The notes below the pieces were generated by a model. The model did no database searches and was not told where the DNA came from. It saw nothing but the letters and a program-made list of their open reading frames with translations. Position numbers and translations under genes: made by a program. A DNA stretch of 64,000 nt from Gari tellinella (Eukaryota > Mollusca > Bivalvia > Cardiida > Psammobiidae), in assembly GCA_922989275.2 (NCBI GenBank), contig OV277861.1, positions 50,259,623-50,323,622 on the forward strand. Reading direction: 5' to 3'. This document shows, piece by piece, positions 26,601-38,600 of this stretch (position 1 is its first letter; every line of letters begins with the position of its first letter).

Positions 26601-29600
26601 GTATCAAACGGCAAGCTCATGCCAAACAAAACAGGCCACACTGAGACGTGTCATTCCTGAGTTATCGCCCTTGTTATATTTACATAAATTTTGTAAAATT
26701 TAAATATCTTAAAACTATGAAAGGTTATAACTTCAAACCTTGCATTCTTGTTAAATATCAAATGATAACTAGTTACAACAAGACAGGTTACTGTTTATTT
26801 GAAACTTCCAATACTTGTTAAGTATCAAATGGGCAACTAATTACAACAAGGCCGGCAAAGATAGTGTACTTGTTTATACTTACTGATTGCTTTAAGTGCA
26901 CTTAATAGGTGTAAAATCTTCAATACGTTCAATTAAACTAGATCATTTCACTAATCGCGGATCTCTCAGTGCTTTCAGCACTTTGATTTGTTACTGTATC
27001 AATTGGAACGATTTTCTTCAGAGGAGGAATAAATAAATAAAAGGCGTACCTATGGTGTAAAGTGTTAAAGGGCTTATCTATGGTGTAATGGGTTAAAGGG
27101 CTTATCTCTGGTGTAATGGGTTAAATGGCTTATCTATGGTGTAATGGGTTAAAGGGCATATCTATGGTGTAATGGGTTAAAGGGCTTATCTATGGTGTAA
27201 TGGGTTAAAGGGCATATCTATGGTGTAATGGGTTAAAGGGCATATCTATGGTGTAATGGGTTAAAGGTCTTATCTATGGTGTAATGGGTTAAAAGGCTTA
27301 TCTATGGTGTAATGGGTTAAAGGGCTTATCTATGGTGTAATGGGTTAAAGGGCATATCTATGGTGTAATGGGTTAAAGGGCTTATCTATGGTGTAATGGG
27401 TTAAAGGGCATATCTATGGTGTAATGGGTTAAAGGGCTTATCTATGGTGTAATGGGTTAAAGGGCTTATCTATGGTGTAATGGGTTAAAGGGCATATCTA
27501 TGGTGTAATGGGTTAAAGGGCTTATCTATGGTGTATTGGGTTAAAGGGCTTATCTATGGTGTAATGGGTTAAAGGGCATAACTATGGTGTAATGGGTTAA
27601 AGGGCATATCTATGGTGTAATGGGTTAAAGGGCTTATCTATGGTGTAATGGGTTAAAGGGCATATCTATGGTGTAATGGGTTAAAGGGCTTATCTATGGT
27701 GTAATGGGTTAAAGGGCATATCAATGGTGTAATGGGTTAAAGGGCTTATCTATGGTGTAATGGGTTAAAGGGCTTATCTATGGTGTAATGGGTTAAAAGG
27801 CATATCTATGGTGTAATGGGTTAAAGGGCTTATCTATGGTGTAAAGTGTTAAAGGGCATATCTATGGTGTAATGGGTTAAAGGGCTTATCTATGGTGTAA
27901 TGGGTTAAAGGGCATATCTATGGTGTAATGGGTTAAAGGGCATATCTATGGTGTAATGGGTTAAAGGGCTTATCTATGGTGTAATGGGTTAAAGGGCTTA
28001 TCTATGGTGTAATGGGTTAAAGGGCTTATCTATGGTGTAATGGGTTAAAGGGCTTATCTATGGTGTAATGGGTTAAAGGGCATATCTATGGTGTAATGGG
28101 TTAAAGGGCTTATCTATGGTGTAATGGGTTAAAGGGCTTATCTATGGTGTAATGGGTTAAATGGCTTATCTATGGTGTAATGGGTTAAAGGGCATATCTA
28201 TGGTGTAATGGGTTAAAGGGCATATCTATGGTGTAATGGGTTAAAGGGCTTATCTATGGTGTAATGGGTTAAAGGGCATATCTATGGTGTAATGGGTTAA
28301 AGGGCATATCTATGGTGTAATGGGTTAAAGGGCTTATCTATGGTGTAATGGGTTTAAGGGCTTATCTATGGTGTAAAGTGTTAAATGCTGTATCATTTGT
28401 TTTCAGTGAAAAGCTGATCATGCAGATGGCAGACCATCTAGTAGCTGATGGGTATAAGGATGTAGGCTATGAGTATGTCTGTATTGATGACTGTTGGCTT
28501 GCCCCACAAAGAGATATCTTCCACCGTCTACAGCCAGATCACAAACGCTTCCCTAGTGGCATGAAAAATTTGACAGATTATGTGAGTAATTCTGAAAAAC
28601 ATGTAGTCCCTAATACATGTTTTGGAGTTGTATTCTTAATTAAAGTTTGTACCCACTAAACTGTCTCTGTGTGCTTAACAAACACTTATAAGATTTTAAA
28701 GATAAATAATGCAATTTTTATATTTATTATTAAAACATATTTTCAAAAAATAGGTCCCAGATGTGTATTTCAGCCTAATTACATGCCATAGCAATCACTA
28801 GCTGGTCACTAGGTCGTTATCTCTCTGGCGATGACTCTGCCCTGCTTCTAATAAGCTGGAACCAGTTTCAATTTGTAGGTTTATGGTACTGAGAATTATA
28901 CTTCATATTTTCAATATGCGTCTAGACGACAACGTTACATGGCAAATGTAAATATGGTATAACCTGATATTGCCATTTACTCATTAACCCTTAGCCCGCC
29001 AAAAAAATTGTCGTCTGCTATATTTCTCGTCTGCTTCAAGTTTCAAAGTGCTTCAAAATTGCTCAAAATTGCTGAAAATGTTGTTCGAGTGTCAAACAGC
29101 TTGGATCCGGATGAGACGCCGAGTTACTCGGCGTCTCATCCGGATCCAAGCTGTTTGCATATGGAGCTATAGTCGTGATTGGCAGGCTAAGGGTTAAGAC
29201 CATAATCAGCAGATTATATAGAAACTATAGAAAATATAGAAACTTCTTTTAGAGCATTTAATTTATTCTTCCACTGAAGAAAATAGTTCCAACTCATACA
29301 GTCCTGAAAATGTACTGGAATAAATATTTTCTAAATTTAAGCAGATGATAATTAAGGCACATTCTGCCTTACTTTCAACCCGTCTTAAAGGGACTCGCAA
29401 CCGGATGGTGTACTTGTCAAAATAAAATAAAATACTCAAATAAAAGCAAATTTGTGGCATTATTTGGCTTCTGACATTAAAAAAATATGATCAGTCCAAA
29501 AAAAGTCTCAAGAATCGGCACCGAATCTTAGTTTTTTAAGATATTTTCCATCGTTTTTCTATAGCGTTAGCTAACGGTATAGTTGTTGTTGTTGCTTCTT

Positions 29601-32600
29601 TACACGGGCTCAGACATTAACCCGAGACGAATAAAGTAGTAAAAGTACTATCGATCGCTACTAGTGAAGTACGTTAATTCGCTACTATAGATATAGAGAG
29701 CGCTGGTAGCCGAGGTAGTATAGGAGCTTCTTCATTTTTTGCACGTTTCTCTCCGCATGGAGGGTCACGGGTTCGAATCCCACCAGGGCTTCTTCTTTTT
29801 TTTTTTTTTGAAATGGATTTTTTAACAGAATTTATTATCCTAAACTAAATCTTACCCATTTATATAAGCATTTGACATATATTTACAAATAACTATTTTT
29901 AATGCTAAATCCGGTTGCGAGCCTCTTTAAGGTGTCACCTGTCTTCAAAACTAGAAACAGGCTATGTGGTAAAGGGGTTGAATATAGGACAACAATGCTT
30001 TATAATGGGTTAACATAAGTGAGAATATTTGTTGTTGTCAGGTTCATTCTAAAGGTCTTAAACTGGGTATTTATGAAGACTTTGGTTCAAAGACCTGTGC
30101 TGGTTACCCGGGCAGTGAGTACTACATGGAGCTGGACGCCCACACCTTTGCTGAGTGGGGCATTGACTTGCTTAAATTTGATACCTGCAATTCAGATGCT
30201 CATGAGAACAAGTATGGTAAGCAAATTTATTTCATCACAAAATAGTTATCCCTGTAAACCTTTTATCAGCTATACAGGTTTTTAGCTCACCTGAATACTT
30301 TTGTAATACATGAATGCACCTTCATCTACTAAGGTTTATAACTTTGCATTGCAAACAGTTTGGATCCAGATGAAATGTCATCATATAATATGAAACATAT
30401 GAAAACTGTTTGACACTTATGTGGGTCTTATCCAGACCCATGTCGAAGATTGACGATGTTTGTATGGTTAAGTTATGTACTCGGCTCAGACATTAAATTA
30501 CCTAATGTTGCTATTATACATGTAAGTAGCCACTTGCCAAACAGAAATCCAAAACAGGATATTAAAATTGATTCAGGTTACTCACATAGTTTCCTATTTT
30601 ATAAAGTTAAACTGCTTTTTCATGAAAGACTAACATTTCAAAAGTATTGTCCACTAAACAAGTATTGTTCACTAGATTTTACTGTTTTCTCGAGCATTAA
30701 CCCATTACCCCATAGCCTTTTTCTTAAGTTGAAAACAGGTAACCACTTAAAGCAGGTTGAAAGTAAAGCAGAATGTGCCTTAAGGCACATTCTGCTTTAC
30801 TTTCAACCTGCTTTAAGCAACCATCTGCTAGAATATAAAAATATTTCTAATGTTCAATATTTTTAACTGTTCAAATTGGAACCATTTTCTGCAGTGGAGG
30901 AATAACTTAAAGGCGTAAAAAGGCGTATTTATGGGGTAATGGGTTAACTGTATTACTAGTCATGGGTTCATGGTAATATTTCAGGTTTCCCTGCTATGTC
31001 GCTGTACTTGAATCAGACAGGACGACCTATTTTGTTTTCTTGTGAATGGCCATATGGAGAGTTGCAGCAAAATCTTAGTGTATGTTCTTTTTCTTGATTC
31101 ATCTTTTTTTGTAGAGCTGCAATGCAAAAAGCACATACAACAAAACCTCTCTATTATGACCACTAAAAAGATAAAGATAAGTGGCATCAAATCTTCCAGC
31201 CAGGTTTTCTCTTGGCAGTACTCTTTATTTTTTAAAATTTTATATTCACTAAAGAGAAGGTTAATTAAATATATAAAAGACAGGCTACAGCTTAAAACAT
31301 GAGGAAAGTGAAACAGAGAGTTGTAATAGAGAGGTTTTGCTGTATAATTGTGTTACCAGTTTGTCTGTTTCTCCCAGATTAGTTGCACTGTAATTTTGTA
31401 AGAATCATTATAGGCATCCTGTATAATGTGAAACCTATCACAACATAGCCTGTTTCTAGTTTTTAAGACAGGTGAGTCGGTGACCAGTAACAGCAGACTG
31501 AAAGTAAAGCAGAATGTGCCTTAAGGGGCATTCTGTTTTACTTTTAGCCTGCCTTAACCCTTTATATCATAGTCTTTATCCAGTTTTGAAGACAGGTGAC
31601 CACTTGGAGCAGGTTGGAAGTAAAGCAGAATGTGCTTAAAGGCACATTATGCTTTACTTTCAGCCTGCTTTAAGCTACTATCTGCTAGGATATAGAAACT
31701 ATTTCTTATGATACTTATTCATGATTGTATAAATTGGAATTATTTTCTATAGTGGAGAAATAATTTAAAATACATTAAAATGCATATCTATGGAGTATTG
31801 GATTAAGCTACCATCTTCTATAAAATGCTTCTAACATTACATGAATGTATTCATGACAGTTTAAAGCTCTTTGTATTTCAGTCAAATTATGACCTTGTTG
31901 TTGAAGCTACATGTACTCTTTGAATTTCAGTCAGATTATGGTCATTGTAAGCAATTCATTGTATTTCAGTCAAATTATGGTCCTGTTGTTGAAGCTATTC
32001 TTTAAATTCCATTCAAATTATGGTCCTTTTGTTGAAGCTATTCTTTAGATTTCATTCAAATTATGATCCTGTTATTGAAGCTATTCTTTATATTTCAGTC
32101 AAATTATGGCCCAGTTGTTGAAGCTATTCTTTATATTTCAGTCAAATTATGGCCCTGTTCAGAAATACTGCAATATTTGGCGTAATTACTGGGATATCAG
32201 TGATGACTTTGGCAGTGTACAGCGTACCATTGACTACTATGCACAGAACAATGAGCTTTTCAGAAACTACTCTGGACCAGGTGGCTTTTTTGATCCCGAC
32301 ATGGTCAGTACACTGTACATCTTCTTCTTATTTATTTAACCCATTACCCCACTAATACACTTTTACGCCTTTATTTTATTCCTCCATTGAAGAAAAAGTT
32401 AAAATCTATACATTCATCAATATATATCACACAAACTATTTTCTATATTGTGGCTGATGGTTGCTTTAAATGGTGAACTATCTTCAAAACTAGAAACAGG
32501 CTATATGGGGTAATGGGTTAAGAGAGATTTTACTGTACTTTACTTTCATCCTGCTCTTAAGATTGAAACCTGAACTTTACCATAAAGATCTAAAGTCACA

Positions 32601-35600
32601 ATGATTACAGTTGAACGATATGTTATATTCACAAATATTAGTTTGTTGTTTTGTATGACCACACCAATTAGTTATGGGGCATACTGAATTGATGATTGTG
32701 AATATGTCACTTTTTTTGTGACGAGATGCCGAACTGAATTCATGTCTATTTCTTGTACATATAACTTGGACAAGAACCATTTGAGTTGAGTAAATAAATA
32801 CAGGACTTCTTCAGATGTGGATCATGAATGTTTCAAAATTCATAAGCAATGGTATTATTTGATATAGATATTAATTACATATTTTTGATAGTTCTGGTAA
32901 CCCATAATTCCATAAATTAAAACACCCTTTTACATCTCTAATTGATCCCTCCAGTGAAGAAATTAGCCTCAATTTGTACAGTCATGAATATGCATTATAT
33001 GCAACATAAGAAAATTTCTGATTTTCCTGCAAGTGGTAGCTTAAAGTAGGCTTTACTTTCAGCCTGCTTTAAGCTACAACTTGTTTAAAACATTGAAGAC
33101 AAGCTATGGGGAAAAGGGTTGAATATACAAAAAACTAGTTATGTCAGTTAATATACCGTATATATTTTGTCAACATGATTGATTTCCATATGGAAACTGT
33201 TTTAAATAGTTTGTAACTAAATATTTAAGTAGAAATCAAACTTTTTGTCCATATTTGCTCTTATAGAACTGAAGAGTTAGTTTCAGAATTAGTAGAGGTC
33301 ATTTTGAGCAGACAATATTTTTTCAGTATTAACCCATTTATCTGTTTCTAGTATTTAAGATAGGTGAACACTTAAAGCTGGTTGAAAGTAAAACAGAATG
33401 TGCCATAAGGCATATTCTGCTTTACTTTTAACTTGTTTAAACTACCATCCTCTAGAACATATAATCATATGATTTTATGTGAAGCGCTTTGGAAAGCACA
33501 ACTCTTGTGTGAAAAGAGCCCTATGTAACATCTGGTTTAAAAATTACATAAATAAGTAAATAAATAAATAACACTTTTAGCTCGCCTGTCCGTAGAACAG
33601 CAGAGCTAATGTCATACCCCCGGCGTGAGCGTGGGCATGAGCGTGGCCAAGGTTAAAGTTTTTTGGACGGGTTGTTTTAAAGCTTAATATTTGTGCTAGG
33701 GTTATAACATTTTGTATGGAGGTTCATTTGGGGTTAACTAAACATTGATGTTATGAAGTTTGAATTTAAAAATAATTTTAATTTATATCAATTTTTGACA
33801 TGTTTTGGAATTAGATTTTTCTACTACAAATCACCAGGTTAAAGTTTTTTGGACGGATTGTTTTAAAGCTTAATATTTGTGCTAGGGTTATACAATTTTG
33901 TATGGAGGTTCATTTGGGGTTAAACATTGATGTTATGAAGTTTGAATTTAAAAATAATTTTAATTTATATCAATTTTTTGACATGTTTTGGACTTAGATT
34001 TTTCTACTACAAATCACCAGGTTAAAGTTTTTTGGACGGGTTGTTTTAAAGCTTAATATTTTTGCTAGGGTGCTTAAATTTTGTATGGAGGTTCATTAGG
34101 GGTTAAGCATTGATGTTATGAAGTTGGAATTTAAAAATGATTTTAATTTATGTCAATTTTTGACATGTTTTGGACTTAGGTTTTTCGACTACAAACCACC
34201 AGGTTAAAGTTTTTTGGACGGGTTGTTTTAAAGTTTAATACTTGTGCTAGGGTGCTGAAATTTTGTATGGAGTTTCATTAGGGGTCAAACATTGATGTTA
34301 TGAAGCTGAAATTTAAAAATAATGTTAATATTTGTCATTTTTTGACACGTTTTGGACTTAGTTGTTTTGACTTCAAATCACATGGTTAAAGTTTAATATC
34401 ACTAAACTAAGACTCACCATTCATTTAATAATCTTTCTAAACTAAAAATTTATTTGTTTTGGATACAAGATGTTTTTAGACTGAAATTTCAAGCAGGTGA
34501 GCATCAGGTGGCTTAGACACCCATTTCTGGTTTGAATGATACACTCATTACTGTATAAATTGGAACTATTTTATTTAATGGAGGAGTAAACTAAAATTGT
34601 GTAAAGATGTGCAACTATGGAGTAATGGGTTAAATGTGTTTATTCAGGTGCTGGTTGGAGGGTATGGCCTCAGTGATGAATCACAAAGATCCCAAATGGC
34701 AATGTGGGCTATGTTCTCTGCACCATTGCTTATGTCCAATGATCTTAGAGCAGTGCCACCTAATGCTCGACAACTTGCCCAGAACAAACTGCTCATATCT
34801 GTAGACCAAGATCCACTAGGTGCAATGGCAAAAAAAATTTGGGAGGTATGTATTTAGAGTTGTTGTTGCTTTGTCTTGCTGCAATAAAGGAGGGAAAGAG
34901 AGAAATGTATTGATTTCCTGTCGGCAGTGCAGGTTGTGGCAATAAACACTCAGTGTTTGTGTCCTGACTAATTCTATGGAAACACTTACTAGAATTTTAT
35001 GAAATTTTGCAATACTTTTTTTTATTGTTTAACCCATTACCCCATAGACAGTTTCTAGTTTTGAAGACAAATGACCACTTGAAGCATATTGAAAGTAAAG
35101 CAGAATGTGCCTGAAAGCACATTCTGCTTTACTTTCAACCTGCTTTAAGCTACTATCTACTAGATTATAAGATATATTTTTTATGATACAAATTCATACC
35201 ATATTTTATTTTGTAGAGGAATAAATTAAACGAAAGGGGTACAAAGACTTATTTATGGGGTAATGGGTTAAAGTCAAATAGATTGTTGTAGATAAGGGTG
35301 CATGTGTTCAATGTCATTGGATTATCATAATCCTGTGTAGCTACTGCAAATATATTTTTAGCTGCAAATCTGCCTAGTAATTATATGGAAGGAGTTTTAT
35401 GCATTTTAAGTCGTGTATACATGTATATGCATGTTTAACCCATTAATAATCTGTTGTTGGTATTGGAGCTTTCTGTATTAACATGTTTGTTGATAGTTAA
35501 AACATTAGTATTTTTATGTCCCAGCATGATGTAGTCAGGGGCATATTGCTCTGTCTGTCTGTTTGTTTGTCTTTTATGTAGGCCATAACTTTGAAATTAC

Positions 35601-38600
35601 ATGTAACAGAGACTTCATAGTTGGCATGTGTACTCAACACAAGAAACTCTTGAGCTTAGTACAACTTGGGTCATTTGTGACAAAGGTCCAGGTCATTTAT
35701 AGGTAATTTAGACGTCTAAAAGGCAACTGCATAGGATATAGAGATTTCATCATTTTGGTGACAACTTAAGGCAAGTTGAAAATAAAGCAGAATGTGCCTT
35801 AAGGCACATTCTGCTTTACTTTCAGCCTGCTTAAAGCTACAACCTGTTAGGATATAGAAAATATTTCTTGTGAGCATTCATGACTTTATAAATTGAAACC
35901 ATTTTCTTCTGTGGAAGAACAAATTAAAAGCATATAGATCTTTGATTTCAAAACAGCAATGATTTCTCTTTGTACAAACAGAAGTGATTTATCTTTGCAG
36001 AAACAGCAACAAATTTTCTTTTCACAAACAGCAGTGATTTCTCTTTGCACAAACAGCAGCAATTTCTCTTTGCACAAGCAGTAGTGACTTATTTTTGCAC
36101 AAATAGTAGTGATTTCTATTTGCACAAACTGCAGTATTCTATTACACAAACAGCAGGAGTAGTTTCTTCTTGGTACAAACAGTTACAGCAGTGATTTCTC
36201 TTTGCACAAACAGCAGTGATTTCACTCTGCAAAAACAGCAGTGATTTCTCTTTGCACAAATAGCAGCGATTTCTAGTCTCACAAACAGCAGTGACTTCTT
36301 TTTGCACAAATAGTAGCAATTTTTCTTTGCATAAACTGCAGCTATTTTTCTATGCACAAACAGCAGTGATTTATCTTTGAACAAACTGTATTAATTTCGC
36401 TGCATAAACAGTAGTGATTTCTCTATACACAAACAGCAGTGCTTTCTCTTTTCACAAACTGCAGCAATTCTCTTTTCACAAACTGCAGTGCATGTCATAA
36501 GCTTTAAATGTTGTTCTTTATACTGTTACAGAAAAGTGGAGTACAGATATGGGTGAAACCAATGTCCCCCGAAGGCAGTGTAGCAGTAACAATTCTTAAC
36601 ACTAGCAAAGCCAGTGGCTTTAGTGGGACAGTTGTGACACGGAATGCTAGTAGTATTGAATTGACAGCTCCACAAGGATACTCTGTCACTGAAGTCTTCA
36701 CAGGAAAAAATATTGGAACATTTACCCCACAGTCTGTGCTGAAAACAAGAATTTTCCCCTTTGATGCATACATGATAATATGTAAAATTTTGTAATATTA
36801 CATTCATAGATTTCAATAGTTGTACAGTAACCTTTTACTCTAGTGCACCTTTTAGCGCATTAAATTTTTTGCCCTATTGAAGAAAATGGTCACAAACATG
36901 AAAAAAAAAATATAAAAATTTCTAGCAGATGGTTGCTAAAAGCAGGCTAAAAGAATTAAGCATGCTTTACTTCCAACCTCCTTCAAGTGGTCACCTACTA
37001 TCCTAAACTATTATGAAGGGTAAGCATGTATTAACATTAAATAGTGTAATAAGTTTGCCCTGCATTCATAGAAGTACTTAAATTCTTGTTATACCTTTCC
37101 TGTGCGACATATGACCATCTCATGTGTGGCGGTGCTGTAAAACTCAACTCAATCAATCATGTTTAGAGAGTTAATGGATTGATATTTTATAGTAAATATA
37201 ATGATGCATTTATTTGGCACAAAAGGTTTCACCACTGAGGCTTCAAACGTACAACTTTTAATTTCGCAATTAACCCATAACCCCATTAACATGCCTTTTT
37301 ACACCTTTAATTAATTCCTCTACTGAATTTATACCAATTTATACTGTCACAAATAAAAATCATAAGAAATAGTTTCTATATTATAGCAGATAATAGCTTA
37401 AAGCAAGCTGAAAGTAAAGCAGAATGTGCCTTAGGGCACATTCTGCTTTACATTCAACCTGCTTTCAGTTGTCACATATCTTCAAAACTAGAAACAGGAG
37501 ATTTGGTAATGGATTAAGTCTGGTCCAACTTTACGTATTTATGGATGATTTTAACCATATACCAGGGCTCCAGATAAGGGGGGTATTTCAAAAACTAAAA
37601 TCTTTATTTCTAAATTAAACCCTATGGTGTCACTACTCATTAGAATCGTCTCTTTGAGACGATTCTAATGAGTAGTAACACCATAGGAGTTGATGCTGAA
37701 ATGAGTGAGAAAATGTTGAATTTGTTTAATTTACTCCTTCTTATCTGGAGCCCTGTATACATATATTACGAAATGTCAAACAGATCTCTTGGTTCAGGGT
37801 CTACACTGTTTTCATGGGAAAAATGTACTCTTCACATGTACACTGTTTGTGAATGTTGTGTATACTTGTTGTTAGGGTTGAATGTGTTAAATGTTTTTGT
37901 TTGTCTTGTTTACAAATGATTGGTACTCAACAATACATTAACTCCTTGAATGCCATGAAAGAATCTGCTTTGAACAATTGATGTTTGCTTTATTTTCTAA
38001 AACTTAATTTTAGTAAAATTGACAAAAGTAATATCATATTGAATGTCCAACAGTTTGAATCATGACCAGATGCCATATTACTAAACTTGGTGTCTGGTCA
38101 GGATCCAAACTGTTTGCAAAGAATCATTGTTCTTATGGTAAGGCAGTGAAGGGGTTTATAGTTGTATATAATTCAATAAAACTTGTCTATGACAACCACT
38201 GAAAGGAAGAATAAATGATTGTATGAAAGGCAGGTGTCATCTTGACTTAAAGCAAGATGAAATTAAAACAGAAATCTCCTATAGGAGCTTTCTGTTTTAC
38301 TTTCACCTTGTTTTAAGTGATCACCTGTTTTAAACACATACTAATTAACACAATTTAGTGGTCATTGTAGAGAGGTTTTACTGTATACTGGCTGAACTCT
38401 AATCACCTTTTCTTTGTGCATGCTATCACTTGTTAGTACATGTAAGCTTTATATGTTGCAGTACAAAACATTCAAATCCATACAGTAAGAACTGAGTTAA
38501 CATTAATCCATTAACCCATAGCCTGCTTCTAGTAGTGAAGATAGTAGATCACTTAAAGCAGGTTGAAAGTAAAGCAGAATGTGCTTTAAGGCACATTCTG

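Noticed and set aside
27041..28384. CRISPR-like appearance of the regular 28-bp repeats
   Set aside because: Repeats are head-to-tail with no spacers, in a eukaryotic intron; this is a minisatellite derived from a MITE end.
27041..28384. Interstitial telomere repeat because of GGGTTA
   Set aside because: The unit is 28 bp and contains GGGTTAA only once; telomere (TTAGGG)n is not present.
30450..30866. 138-codon + strand open frame
   Set aside because: It runs through intron sequence and a T1 MITE, has no domain, and the same MITE gives unrelated frames elsewhere.
35886..36384. Several overlapping minus-strand frames of 67-87 codons rich in FVQ/CAK
   Set aside because: All are produced by the 25-bp minisatellite.
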